This document shows positions 1 through 8,793 of a DNA stretch of 64,000 nt, piece after piece (position 1 is the stretch's first letter; each line of letters begins with the position of its first letter). A program made the translations under genes and the position numbers. The stretch comes from Ruoffia sp044336205 (GTDB lineage Bacteria; Bacillota; Bacilli; Lactobacillales; Aerococcaceae). The stretch lies in assembly GCA_044336205.1 (NCBI GenBank), contig CP172318.1, positions 1,054,001 through 1,118,000 on the forward strand, given 5' to 3'. The notes below the pieces were generated by a model. That model did not search any database, was not told the origin of the DNA, and saw nothing but the letters and a program-made list of their open reading frames with translations.

Positions 1-1
1 T

Positions 2-178
2 AATCTCTATAAAGAAATGGGATTAAAAGATAAGCTTGACTCAATGACCGAAGACGAAATAATCCAATTATTAACACAACATGGTATGTTAATAAAGCGA
101 CCTTTAATTACCGACTTCCATAAAGCATCCGTCAGTGCGAGAAATAATATATTGGAAGAGACTTGGATTCACTCATAA
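2..178 (+). CDS. ArsC/Spx-family protein, C-terminal fragment
   Basis: This is the last 58 codons of a gene that begins before the window. The translation contains GLKDKLDSMTEDEIIQLLTQ followed by GMLIKRPLITD, the typical C-terminal pattern of the ArsC/Spx/MgsR thioredoxin-fold family (helix, then xxxLIKRPxI). It ends in TAA at 176-178. The N-terminal CxxC or CxxS region is outside the window, so a reductase cannot be told from an Spx-type RNA polymerase-binding regulator. Confidence 0.7.
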   Translation, partial: NLYKEMGLKDKLDSMTEDEIIQLLTQHGMLIKRPLITDFHKASVSARNNILEETWIHS

Positions 179-257
179 TCTTATATAAATTTAATCAAAC
201 ATTTACATTTTTACTGAACTATGATAAAACTATTAGCATATCAAAAGGAGTGATTAA

Positions 258-1124
258 ATGAAAAAATGGCTAAAAACATTCGGGATAATTAGTATATTGA
301 GTGCTTTCACTCTCACAAACACAAACTATATCTCGGCACAAGATAAGGAATTTGAAGGTGAGAAAGTATCCGTTGGTGTAGTGGGCCCGGAGTATGAAGA
401 AATTTGGAAATTTGTCGCTGAAAAAGCACGTGAAGAAGAAGGTATTGAATTAGATGTTGTCTTATTCACAGATTACAACACACCTAATGAAGCTTTAAGA
501 GATGGTTCAATTGACTTAAATGCCTTTCAGCATGATGTGTTTTTAGATAATTGGAATAAGGAGAACCAAGGGACTCTAGTTACTTTAGGTTATACTTATG
601 CAGTACCTACACGTGTATATTCAGAAGAATATACGTCATTAGATGAATTACCAGAAGGGGCTAAGATAGCTGTAAATTCAGCACCAACAAGTTTGGGTTA
701 TAATATTCAAACACTTGTTCGAGCAGGATTAATTACCTTGGATAATGAGGAGGAACTTCTTCCGACACCATCGAATATTAAAGATAACCCAAAACAAATT
801 GAATTAATCGAATTAGACGGGGCTCAAATTCCAGCAGCTGTACCTGATGTGGATGCAGCATTCATCGATAATTCATTTTTAGGTGGAACTGATTTTATAC
901 CTTCAGATGCTATTTATGTGTATGGAGATACCGTCGATACTATAAATATCGATCGAGTTAATAATATAGTGTCGCGTGAGGAAGACGCATCAAATCCAGT
1001 TTTACTCAAGATTGTTGAGCTTTTCCAACAAGATGATGTAGCTGCGAAAATCGAAGAGGTTACTCAAGGTGGAAGTCTTCCTGCCTGGGACTTAGTTGAA
1101 GCAGCAAAAGAAGCGCAAAATTAA
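258..1124 (+). CDS. MetQ/NlpA-family substrate-binding protein
   Basis: Periplasmic-type binding protein of the MetQ/NlpA family (methionine ABC uptake), 288 aa. The family core is visible in VSVGVVGPEYEEIWKFVAEK near residue 37, then YNTPNEALRDGSIDLNAFQH, and later PAAVPDVDAAFIDNSF. A signal peptide covers about residues 1-27 (KK, a hydrophobic stretch, then ISAQ). Unusually there is no lipobox cysteine, although the family is normally lipid-anchored. RBS AAAGGAG lies 7-8 bases before the ATG. No metN or metI is next to it, and a terminator follows, so it is monocistronic here. A methionine T-box operon lies just downstream. Family assignment is firm; methionine as ligand is inferred. Confidence 0.82.
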   Translation: MKKWLKTFGIISILSAFTLTNTNYISAQDKEFEGEKVSVGVVGPEYEEIWKFVAEKAREEEGIELDVVLFTDYNTPNEALRDGSIDLNAFQHDVFLDNWNKENQGTLVTLGYTYAVPTRVYSEEYTSLDELPEGAKIAVNSAPTSLGYNIQTLVRAGLITLDNEEELLPTPSNIKDNPKQIELIELDGAQIPAAVPDVDAAFIDNSFLGGTDFIPSDAIYVYGDTVDTINIDRVNNIVSREEDASNPVLLKIVELFQQDDVAAKIEEVTQGGSLPAWDLVEAAKEAQN

Positions 1125-1141
1125 TAATATATTCAATAATG

Positions 1142-1174
1142 ACACCTGCAGATCATTTCTAGCAGGTGTTTTTG
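1142..1174 (+). terminator. Rho-independent terminator after the MetQ-like gene
   Basis: ACACCTGC pairs with GCAGGTGT around a 12-base loop and is followed by a T run. Confidence 0.8.
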
Positions 1175-1226
1175 AATCAAATAACGAAGTAGGTCGTTGA
1201 ATAATAACAAAAGTTGTCTTAATTCA

Positions 1227-1255
1227 TTGACATTAAAAAGATAACTTGCTATATT
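1227..1255 (+). promoter_or_regulatory. Sigma-A promoter of the Met T-box operon
   Basis: TTGACA at 1227-1232, a 17-base spacer and TATATT at 1250-1255. It lies about 35 bases upstream of the T-box stem I. Confidence 0.75.
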
Positions 1256-1289
1256 AACTTTGATTAATGATGAGAAAAATTTAATGTAA

Positions 1290-1547
1290 ACACTTTGAAA
1301 AGAAGAGTACGTTGAACAATTTATTATTAGAGAGCCTTGCCAGTGAAAATAGGCAATAAATGTTCAATGGAAGATGGTCTTGGAGTGGATAGATTGACTA
1401 ATAACAATCTGTACGGATGCACCCGTTAATGTGCTTCGGTTGATTATTTAACTGAGTGAGTTGAATATCGTGAGGTATTCAAATATAAAGGTGGTAACAC
1501 GTGATTTATTCCCGTCCTTTCGTAGCTTTTTACGTAAGGATTTTTTT
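1290..1547 (+). ncRNA. T-box leader, methionine specifier (ATG)
   Basis: tRNA-sensing T-box riboswitch. Stem I has the loop-E strand AGTA at 1306-1309 and the distal AGAGAGCC element at 1329-1336. The distal helix GTTGAACA (1311-1318) pairs with TGTTCAA (1361-1367). The 3' strand then reads GAA-G-ATG-G-TCTT; by position against well-studied glycine T-boxes the specifier is ATG at 1374-1376, so uncharged tRNA-Met is the expected ligand. TGGAGTGG follows stem I. The T-box antiterminator sequence AAGGTGGTAACACG is at 1488-1501. The terminator hairpin with a T7 run spans 1514-1547. It controls the SAM hydrolase/ECF operon. Confidence 0.88.
1514..1547 (+). terminator. T-box terminator hairpin
   Basis: TCCTT-CGTA pairs (one mismatch) with TACGTAAGGA and is followed by seven T. 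Its 5' part can pair instead with the T-box sequence at 1488-1501 to form the antiterminator. Confidence 0.75.
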
Positions 1548-1609
1548 ATGTTTATTGTAATTATTTCTCTTATATACATTATTAATCAAATAATAATCAG
1601 AGGTGGAAT

Positions 1610-2458
1610 ATGAGTAAGAATTTTTTAGTGCTTCAAACAGACTTTGGTCTGGCTGATGGTGCAGTATCTGCAATGAAAGGGGTAGCGTATTATGTTGCTC
1701 CTGAATTGAATGTGAGTGATTTAACTCATGATATTGAACCTTATAATATTAATGATGGCTCGTACCGATTACTTCAAACGGTTAACTATTGGCCAGAAAA
1801 AACTGTTTTTGTTTCGGTCGTTGACCCAGGTGTAGGAAGTAGTCGTCGAAGTATCGTAGCTAAGACAAAATCAGGGCATTATATTGTAACGCCTGATAAT
1901 GGAACTTTATCCCATATTAAGAAACACATAGGCTTAGAAAGCGTTAAAGAAATTGATGAAAAAGTTAATCGTCTTCCTCACTCAGAACATAGTCATACTT
2001 TCCACGGAAGAGACGTTTATGTTTATAATGGGGCTATGATTGCTAATGATGAATCATATTATGAACAATTACCTAAAAGTGTTGAACCTGATTCAATAGT
2101 AACCTTAGAGATAAATGATCCGTACTTAGAAGATCGAACGATTCACGGTGTCATTGATATTTTAGATATTCGTTTTGGATCGTTATGGACAAATATTCCG
2201 TTAGAATTAATCAAAAAGATTGGTATTGAAACTGGCGATACGATTAGTATTGTTATTTACAATAATGGTATTAAGAAATATGACAATCAATTACTTTTTG
2301 GACATAGTTTCGCAGATGTCGCTGTTGGGGAGACTGTCGGATATATTAATTCTTTAATAAACTTGGGTGTGGCAATAAACCAACAAAACTTCTCACAAAC
2401 TTACAATATTGGTACGGGTAATGAGTGGGAAATCCAAGTGAAAAAAGTAGACAAATAA
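1610..2458 (+). CDS. SAM hydrolase (S-adenosyl-L-methionine hydroxide adenosyltransferase, DUF62 family)
   Basis: Enzyme of the DUF62 / fluorinase-like family (282 aa), which splits SAM with water to adenosine and methionine. Visible motifs are QTDFG (9-13), VDPGVGSSRR (71-80), TPDNGT (94-99) and FHGRD (131-135). The family catalytic triad Asp-Arg-His fits D72, R79 and H132, so this is a hydrolase rather than a fluorinase. RBS AGAGGTGG sits 4 bases before the ATG. It is the first gene behind the Met T-box and is co-transcribed with an ECF transporter, which suggests a role in methionine/SAM or adenosine salvage. Family assignment is strong; the physiological role is inferred. Confidence 0.87.
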   Translation: MSKNFLVLQTDFGLADGAVSAMKGVAYYVAPELNVSDLTHDIEPYNINDGSYRLLQTVNYWPEKTVFVSVVDPGVGSSRRSIVAKTKSGHYIVTPDNGTLSHIKKHIGLESVKEIDEKVNRLPHSEHSHTFHGRDVYVYNGAMIANDESYYEQLPKSVEPDSIVTLEINDPYLEDRTIHGVIDILDIRFGSLWTNIPLELIKKIGIETGDTISIVIYNNGIKKYDNQLLFGHSFADVAVGETVGYINSLINLGVAINQQNFSQTYNIGTGNEWEIQVKKVDK

Positions 2459-2471
2459 TAGAACAGAAAGA

Positions 2472-3035
2472 GTGAAAAAGATGAAAACAAATAATAATAA
2501 TTCTATTACTACGTTAGTTGCTATTGGTATTGGTGCGGCTGTATTTTTCATTTTAGGAAGATTCCTATCAATTCCTACAGGAGTTCCTAATACTAGCATT
2601 GAAACAACTTATCCATTTTTAGCGTTAATGTCTGTAATCTTTGGTCCGATGGCGGGGATGTTAATTGGCTTAATTGGTCACGCTATTAAAGATTTACTTA
2701 CCTACGGTTTATGGTGGAGTTGGGTTCTTTCTTCAGGTGTTACAGGTTTAGGTTACGGATTGATCTCATCACGATTAAATGTTAAATCTGGTGAGTTTAC
2801 AAAGAAGGATATGATTTCATTCAATATCGGTCAAATAATTACAAATGTGATTGCTTGGGGGATAGTTGCTCCAACATTAGACATTCTCATATATTCTGAA
2901 CCAGCAAATAAAGTGTACTTCCAAGGTCTCATCTCTGCTGTATCAAATTCATTAGCGGTTGGTATACTTGGTACAATTCTATTAATAGCTTATACAAAAA
3001 CACAAACTAAAAGCGGTAGTCTAACGAAAGAATAA
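2472..3035 (+). CDS. ECF transporter S component (UPF0397 family)
   Basis: Substrate-binding membrane subunit (S component) of an energy-coupling factor importer, about 185 aa with five or six hydrophobic segments. The family signature is clear: VAIGIGAAVFFILGRFLSIP, GVPNT, FGPMAGMLIGLIGHAIKD, WWSWV. Databases often call this family a riboflavin S component, but no FMN riboswitch is present and the operon is under a methionine T-box. Methionine, a Met precursor or a SAM-derived compound is therefore more likely. The start could be GTG 2472 or ATG 2481; the latter gives 184 aa, close to the family length. Its TAA overlaps the next ATG by one base. Confidence 0.83.
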   Translation: MKKMKTNNNNSITTLVAIGIGAAVFFILGRFLSIPTGVPNTSIETTYPFLALMSVIFGPMAGMLIGLIGHAIKDLLTYGLWWSWVLSSGVTGLGYGLISSRLNVKSGEFTKKDMISFNIGQIITNVIAWGIVAPTLDILIYSEPANKVYFQGLISAVSNSLAVGILGTILLIAYTKTQTKSGSLTKE

Positions 3036-4765
3036 TGTATATGGAAAAAACAAAAGAAACTCCTATTATAAAGTTTGAAAATTTTAACTTTAAATATGAT
3101 AGCCAAGCTGAAAAGAATTTAAAAGATATAAACTTTGAAGTTTATGAAGGTGAGACCATTCTTATTCTTGGTCCGAGCGGCTCTGGGAAATCAACCATCG
3201 CTCGTTGTATCAATGGGCAGATCCCTCATACTTATCATGGGATAACTGAAGGAGAATTAATTGTTAAGGGCAAAGAAGTTCAATCTTCTTCAATTTTTGA
3301 CTTATCTCATGATGTTGGGACCGTTCTTCAAGATACAGATGGGCAGTTTGTAGGCTTGACTGTTGCTGAAGATATTGCTTTTGTTTTAGAAAATGATTGT
3401 GTCCCTCAAGTAGAAATGCAAGATCTAGTTGTAAAATGGAGTGAATCATTGGATATTGATCAACACTTATCAATGACGCCTAGCAAACTATCGGGGGGAC
3501 AAAAACAACGCGTATCCATTAGTGGTATATTAGTCAATGATATTCCAATATTACTATTAGACGAACCTTTAGCTAATTTAGATCCAGCTTCTGGAGAGCA
3601 GACCATGCGGCTTCTTAAACAATTAAAGAAAGACCGACAGTATACGACAATTATCGTAGAACATCGATTGGAAGAGGCTTTAATATCTGAGGTTGATCGA
3701 ATCTTAGTTGTTAATGATGGTAAGATCATTGCCAATACGACTCCCACTGAACTATTAAAAAGTAATATTTTATCTGATGTTGGAATAAGAGAGCCACTTT
3801 ATTTAACAGCACTTAAGTATAGTGGTGTTAACTTAGATTCGTTTGAAAAATTAGGCACATTCAAAGAAATAGAACTAGATCAAAGTGAGCTTCAACAAGT
3901 TGAAGAATGGGCGAAACAAGTACCATTAAGTGAAAAAGTATCTCAATCTGTTGATGTTATTCAGCTTGAAGAAGTGAGTTATTCTTATGACCTTTCTTTT
4001 CCAACTAAGACCTTAGACAATATTTCACTAACGATTAACCAAGGTGACATGATCAGTATTGTTGGAGCAAATGGAGCAGGTAAGTCAACACTTGCTAAAC
4101 TTATTTGTGGATTCGTAAGACCTAAAGAGGGTAGAATCTTAATTGATGATACAGATATCTCAAGTCTTTCTATTACAGAAATTGCTGATCATGTAGGCTT
4201 TGTGATGCAAAATCCAAATAATATGATTTCTAAGACAATGGTTTTTGATGAGGTTGCCTCTGGATTGTTGTTCAGGAATATTAATCCAGACGAAGTTAAA
4301 GAAAAAGTTGAAAAAGCACTCAAAATTTGTGGGTTGTATCCTTACAGAAATTGGCCAATTTCAGCTTTAAGTTATGGTCAAAAAAGACGGGTAACTATTG
4401 CTAGTATTCTCGTGTTAAACCCCAAAGTTATTATTTTGGATGAGCCAACCGCAGGGCAAGATTATGCTCATTACACTGAAATGATGCGATTCATTGAAAA
4501 GATTAATCAAGAAAAAAATATAACAATTATTATGATTACTCATGATATGCACTTAATGCAAGAATATACAAATAGAACTTTCGTTTTTAATAAGGGAAGA
4601 TTATTAGCTGACACAAAACCATCTAAAGTATTCTCGGATGACTCGTTGATTAAAGCAGCTCATTTAGCTGAAACAAGCTTATATCAATTAGGTGAATCAT
4701 TGCCTAATATGTCTTCATTAACGTTCATTGAAGCCTTTATGCATTATGAGGAGGGGATACGATGA
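3035..4765 (+). CDS. ECF transporter ATPase, fused A-A' (two ABC domains)
   Basis: Energizing subunit of the ECF transporter with two complete ABC domains in one 576-aa chain. Domain 1 has Walker A GPSGSGKST (46-54), signature LSGGQKQRV, Walker B ILLLDEP and LANLD. Domain 2 starts near residue 310 with Walker A GANGAGKST (about 344-352), signature LSYGQKRRV and VIILDEPTAGQD. Both sites look catalytically intact. The start ATG overlaps the TAA of the S component (TAATG), and the end overlaps the T-component start by 4 bases, showing tight translational coupling. A second in-frame ATG at 3041 is possible. Confidence 0.9.
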   Translation: MYMEKTKETPIIKFENFNFKYDSQAEKNLKDINFEVYEGETILILGPSGSGKSTIARCINGQIPHTYHGITEGELIVKGKEVQSSSIFDLSHDVGTVLQDTDGQFVGLTVAEDIAFVLENDCVPQVEMQDLVVKWSESLDIDQHLSMTPSKLSGGQKQRVSISGILVNDIPILLLDEPLANLDPASGEQTMRLLKQLKKDRQYTTIIVEHRLEEALISEVDRILVVNDGKIIANTTPTELLKSNILSDVGIREPLYLTALKYSGVNLDSFEKLGTFKEIELDQSELQQVEEWAKQVPLSEKVSQSVDVIQLEEVSYSYDLSFPTKTLDNISLTINQGDMISIVGANGAGKSTLAKLICGFVRPKEGRILIDDTDISSLSITEIADHVGFVMQNPNNMISKTMVFDEVASGLLFRNINPDEVKEKVEKALKICGLYPYRNWPISALSYGQKRRVTIASILVLNPKVIILDEPTAGQDYAHYTEMMRFIEKINQEKNITIIMITHDMHLMQEYTNRTFVFNKGRLLADTKPSKVFSDDSLIKAAHLAETSLYQLGESLPNMSSLTFIEAFMHYEEGIR

Positions 4766-5601
4766 ATAATCAATCTAATTTATTCGGCTATATTGAGAAA
4801 GATACTCTTATACACCGTTTGAGTGGATCTACCAAGTTAATATGTTTCATCTTACTTTCCCTAATAGTGATGACAAGTTATGATACAAGGTTTCTGCTTG
4901 GTGTCACTTTATTTAGTCTTGTTATATTCATGATGGCGAAGATACCTTGGGATAATATACGAATTCTAATTTATTTTGTATTAGTCTTTTCAATCTTGAA
5001 CTTAATTACAATTTATATGTTTGAACCTGAATATGGCGTAGAGTTATACGGTTCAAGAACATTATTAGTAGAGGGGATAGGAAGATATACAATAACAGCT
5101 GAGCAGTTATTTTACGAGTTAAATGTGGCAATCAAATATTTCACAACCATACCACTAGCGCTCATTTTTATTTTTACAACAGATCCTAGTGAGTTCGCTT
5201 CAAGCTTGAATAGAATTGGTGTCTCTTACCGGATCAGTTATGCAGTATCTTTGGCATTGCGTTATATACCAGATATTCAAGATAGCTTCTTCGAGATTCG
5301 ACAAGCTCAGCAAGCAAGAGGATTGGAATTGAGTCGAAAAACTTCTTTATTAAACCGTATCAAAGGTTCTGCTTCAATTATTATGCCCTTAATTTTTAAT
5401 AGTTTAGAGCGAATTGAGGTAATTAGCCAAGCCATGGAGTTACGACGTTTTGGAAAAGGTAAAAAACGTACTTGGTATCGTTATCGACCATTTACCCAGA
5501 TTGATATTATTGCAATGATTATAATTGCAATAATAGTGGTTGTTGGTTCACTTCTTTTTATTAGTAACCAGGGACGTTTCTTTAATCCATTCAACAAATA
5601 A
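4762..5601 (+). CDS. ECF transporter transmembrane T component
   Basis: Scaffold membrane subunit linking the ATPase to the S component, 279 aa. Multiple hydrophobic segments are seen (about 27-75, 120-145, 240-270). The coupling helices carry the expected Ala-Arg-Gly type motifs: QAQQARGLEL and, about 50 residues later, AMELRRFGKG. The RBS is GAGGAGG inside the previous gene, and the ATGA overlap couples them. With the S and A-A' subunits this makes a complete, dedicated ECF system. Confidence 0.88.
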   Translation: MNNQSNLFGYIEKDTLIHRLSGSTKLICFILLSLIVMTSYDTRFLLGVTLFSLVIFMMAKIPWDNIRILIYFVLVFSILNLITIYMFEPEYGVELYGSRTLLVEGIGRYTITAEQLFYELNVAIKYFTTIPLALIFIFTTDPSEFASSLNRIGVSYRISYAVSLALRYIPDIQDSFFEIRQAQQARGLELSRKTSLLNRIKGSASIIMPLIFNSLERIEVISQAMELRRFGKGKKRTWYRYRPFTQIDIIAMIIIAIIVVVGSLLFISNQGRFFNPFNK

Positions 5602-5614
5602 TTTAGATTTAAAG

Positions 5615-5649
5615 ATAAGCAAATTGTATAAACAGTTTGCTTATTTTTT
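5615..5649 (+). terminator. Terminator of the ECF operon
   Basis: ATAAGCAAATTG pairs with CAGTTTGCTTAT (one G-T wobble) around a 6-base loop, followed by a T7 run. Confidence 0.85.
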
Positions 5650-5737
5650 TATAGTAATGTAAGTATTTGAATATGTTTTTTAGCATATAATATAATTAAG
5701 AATAGTACTTGCTTACATAGAGGGAGGAGTTATAGTT

Positions 5738-6240
5738 ATGATGGGTATGTACAGAATATATTATTACCAGTGGATGGGGCCCACTAATCAATTGATGCGT
5801 TAAACGAGGAGTCGCTATAGCAAAAATACTATTTAATGTCTCACGTGAAAAAGGATAAATATTAATGAGTGACGGTGGTGGTACTAATCCTTTAAAATCT
5901 AGATTTGCCTAGGCAGTTGACTGGGATACTGACTTTAATGGTAAAGATGTACTATTAACAGCTAAAAAGGAAGGGTTACATGTAGTTTATTAGGGTTTAT
6001 TCTCTATAGTACAGAAGATGAGTTTAATATTAGTGATGGTGATTCAATTCTTTTCTGTAGTGGAGAAGTAGGTAAAGTTGTTATTATTGTCTATAGCTTA
6101 ACTGGTGAAAAATACATTGGCTATGTTTTAGTGGTTAATACAAAGGTTAAGAAAAGCAATAAAGTAACAATCAATGATTACAAAACTGAAATAATACAAT
6201 GTATATTCTATGATATAGATAATTCTAATTTAACTCAATA
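5738..6240 (+). pseudogene. Decayed gene(s): UspA N-terminus plus unidentified 3' part
   Basis: A good RBS (GGGAGGAG) precedes ATGATGGGTATG at 5738, but the reading frame breaks almost at once. One base further the translation reads QNILLPVDGAH*SIDALNEESL*QKY, the start of a universal stress protein (UspA), so a base is missing near 5750 and two stops are present. Further on the frames show MSDGGGTNPLKSRFA*AVDWDTDF, then CSLLGFILYSTEDEFNISDGD and GYVLVVNTKV up to TAA 6238-6240. I cannot assign that 3' part to UspA; it may be a second gene joined by a deletion. Several independent stops and shifts mean real decay, not one sequencing error. Confidence 0.6.
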
Positions 6241-6520
6241 AAATAATCATTTACTAATAGATAAACTGTGAGTAAATATAATTAATGCCCCAAATTTTAT
6301 ACTAGACTTTTCTATTATGATTAAATCAATAATAGGAAATAGGGAATTTTACGAATGTTTATAAAATATCTATTATATATATTCATATGCTCTTTGGATG
6401 TATAGTATTAAAATGATATTATATGATTAGATAATCTTAAGTATCAAATAAGAAACCAATAACTACGAAATTATTAATATTACCTTTGGAATAACATTAA
6501 ATGAGTAGATTATTTTGATT
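6241..6520 (+). other. AT-rich intergenic stretch before fhs
   Basis: About 280 bases without a convincing ORF. I looked for a tetrahydrofolate riboswitch and saw no matching structure. It must carry the fhs promoter, but no -35/-10 pair stands out from the AT-rich background. Confidence 0.5.
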
Positions 6521-6532
6521 GGAGATAATAAA

Positions 6533-8205
6533 ATGACAGAATTTCTTACAGATGCACAAATAGCACAACAAGCAGAATTAAAAAGCATAACAGAAATTAT
6601 TGATAAGTTAGAGTTGGATCAGGATATTTTCGAACTTTATGGTAAATATAAAGCCAAACTTAATGTTCATAGTCTTAGAGAACAAGAAACTGATGGAAAA
6701 TTGATCCTTGTAACAGCTATTAATCCCACACCAGCTGGAGAAGGTAAAACAACGACCTCTATTGGTCTTGGAGATGGCTTAAACCGTATTGGTAAGAAAG
6801 CTATTATTGCTTTAAGGGAACCTTCTTTAGGTCCTGTCTTTGGTATGAAGGGGGAGCTGCTGGGGGCGGATATGCTCAAGTAGTTCCTATGGAAGATATA
6901 AACCTTCATTTTACGGGAGATTTTCATGCGATTGGGGCTGCTAATAACTTATTGGCTGCTTTAATTGATAACCATATTCATCACGGTAATAAATTAAACA
7001 TTGATAATCGACGGATAGTTTGGAAGCGAGTTGTAGATATGAATGACCGCCAATTACGTAATATCGTCAATGGTTTAGGTGGTAAAGCTAATGGAGTTCC
7101 TCGTGAAGATAGTTACGAAATCACAGTCGCCTCAGAAGTTATGGCTATTTTATGTTTAGCTAAAGATATCACAGACCTTAAAGAACGACTGGCAAAGATT
7201 GTAGTTGCTTATAATTATGATTCTGAGCCTGTTACAGCTGAAGATTTGAAAGCACAAGGTGCGATGGCAGCTTTATTAAAAGAAGCTATTAAACCAAATT
7301 TAGTTCAAACATTAGAACATAATCCGGTATTAATACACGGAGGTCCCTTTGCAAATATTGCTCACGGTTGTAACTCAGTGATTGCAACAGAAACCGCATT
7401 AAAATTAGCTGATTATACTGTTACCGAAGCAGGTTTTGGAGCAGACCTTGGCGCCGAGAAATTTATTGATATAAAAGGGAGAGAATTAGGTCGTAAACCA
7501 GATGCTGTCATTTTAGTAGCAACTATTCGTGCTTTAAAAATGCATGGTGGCTTAAAGAAAACTGAATTACAAGAAGAAAATTTAGACGCTTTAAAAAATG
7601 GTTTACCAAATTTAGTCAAACATATTAAAAATATTCAAAATGTTTTCAAGCTGCCTTTAGTTGTCGCTATTAATAAATTCCCAACTGATACTGACGCTGA
7701 AATCGAATTAGTCACTGAAAAATGTCGTAAGCTTGGGGTAGATGTATACCTGTCTGAAGTTTGGGAAAAAGGTGGCGAAGGTGCTATAGACCTTGCTCAT
7801 AAAGTTGTTGAGATTACCGAACAAGTATCTGAAGGTTCATTTGTTTACGATGACGATACAACAGTAACAGAAAAAATCGAAGCCATTGTAACTAAGATTT
7901 ATGGTGGTAACGGTGTGAGTTATAGCTCAGCAGCATTAAGAGAAATCCGAAATATTGAAGCGAATGGTTATGGACACTTACCAGTTTGTATGGCTAAAAC
8001 ACAGTATTCCTTCTCAGATGATCCGAAGAAAATTGGGAGCCCAACGGATTTTGAAGTAAGTATTAGAGGAATTAAACTTTCTGCAGGCGCTGGGTTCATT
8101 GTTGTTTTAACAGGTGATATGATGACAATGCCAGGATTGCCAAAAGCCCCAGCTTCTGAAGGAATAGACTTAAGTGAAGACGGCATTATATCAGGATTAT
8201 TCTAA
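6533..8205 (+). pseudogene. fhs: Formate-tetrahydrofolate ligase, single-base frameshift
   Basis: ATP-dependent formation of 10-formyl-THF from formate and THF. The start is ATG 6533 with GGAG at 6521-6524; an upstream TTG has no RBS. The P-loop is PTPAGEGKT (about 66-73). Frame 1 ends at a TAG at 6881-6883, right after EPSLGPVFGMKG. Adding one G to the five-G run at 6850-6854 restores GMKGGAAGGGYAQVVPMED and an unbroken protein of about 557 aa, the normal family length. All other conserved parts (LHFTGDFHAIGAANNL, TEAGFGADLGAEKF, GAGFIVVLTG) are intact. It heads a folate operon whose next gene overlaps its stop. Either a sequencing error or a very recent inactivation. Confidence 0.88.
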
Positions 8206-8765
8206 TGAAAGAGGTAAAAAAACAATTACGTCAGGACATGTTGAATTTAAGAACCTCCTTAGACACAACTTATGTCCAAAATTCTGATCAAGCTATAATA
8301 GAGAATATATTAAACAGCCAGCTATACTTATCTTCAAAAGTTATTTTCTGCTTCATGAGTATGGAAAGCGAGGTTAATACCCGTCCTATTATTGAAGATG
8401 CTTTAAATAGAGGGAAAATTGTTTGTGTCCCTAAAGTGATATCAAAAGGAAAAATGGAAGCCTTTGAGATCTATGGTTTTGATGACTTTGAACTAAGCTC
8501 TTTTGGAATTCATGAGCCTAAGGAAGGAAGCTTACTTATCGACCCTGAACATATTGAATTGGGGATAATACCCAATATTACAGTGTCACGTAGTGGCTAT
8601 CGCTTAGGTTATGGTGGCGGTTTTTATGATCGTTACTTTTTAAGATCTGACATGTTCCGAATGGCTGTATGTCGTGAACAACTCATTCAAGAGGAACTTC
8701 CGGTGGAGCAACATGATCAAAAAGTAGATGCCATTGTCACTGAATTAGGTATTATTAATATATAA
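8205..8765 (+). CDS. 5-formyltetrahydrofolate cyclo-ligase
   Basis: MTHFS family (186 aa): ATP-dependent conversion of 5-formyl-THF to 5,10-methenyl-THF. Motifs: RQDMLNLR at the N-terminus (substrate/ATP region), and the nucleotide-binding RLGYGGGFYDRYF at about residues 131-143. The ATG overlaps the TAA of fhs (TAATG), so it is translationally coupled. It feeds the same methenyl-THF pool handled by the next two genes. Confidence 0.9.
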   Translation: MKEVKKQLRQDMLNLRTSLDTTYVQNSDQAIIENILNSQLYLSSKVIFCFMSMESEVNTRPIIEDALNRGKIVCVPKVISKGKMEAFEIYGFDDFELSSFGIHEPKEGSLLIDPEHIELGIIPNITVSRSGYRLGYGGGFYDRYFLRSDMFRMAVCREQLIQEELPVEQHDQKVDAIVTELGIINI

Positions 8766-8793
8766 AAAGTTAATATTGAGAGGAATTGATTTG

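Noticed and set aside
1256..1609. FMN riboswitch before the UPF0397 ECF transporter
   Set aside because: The leader has T-box elements (AGTA, AGAGAGCC, GGTGGTAACACG, terminator) and no RFN-type core; the riboflavin label is only a family name.
6241..6532. Tetrahydrofolate riboswitch before fhs
   Set aside because: No matching stems or conserved loops were found in the AT-rich leader.
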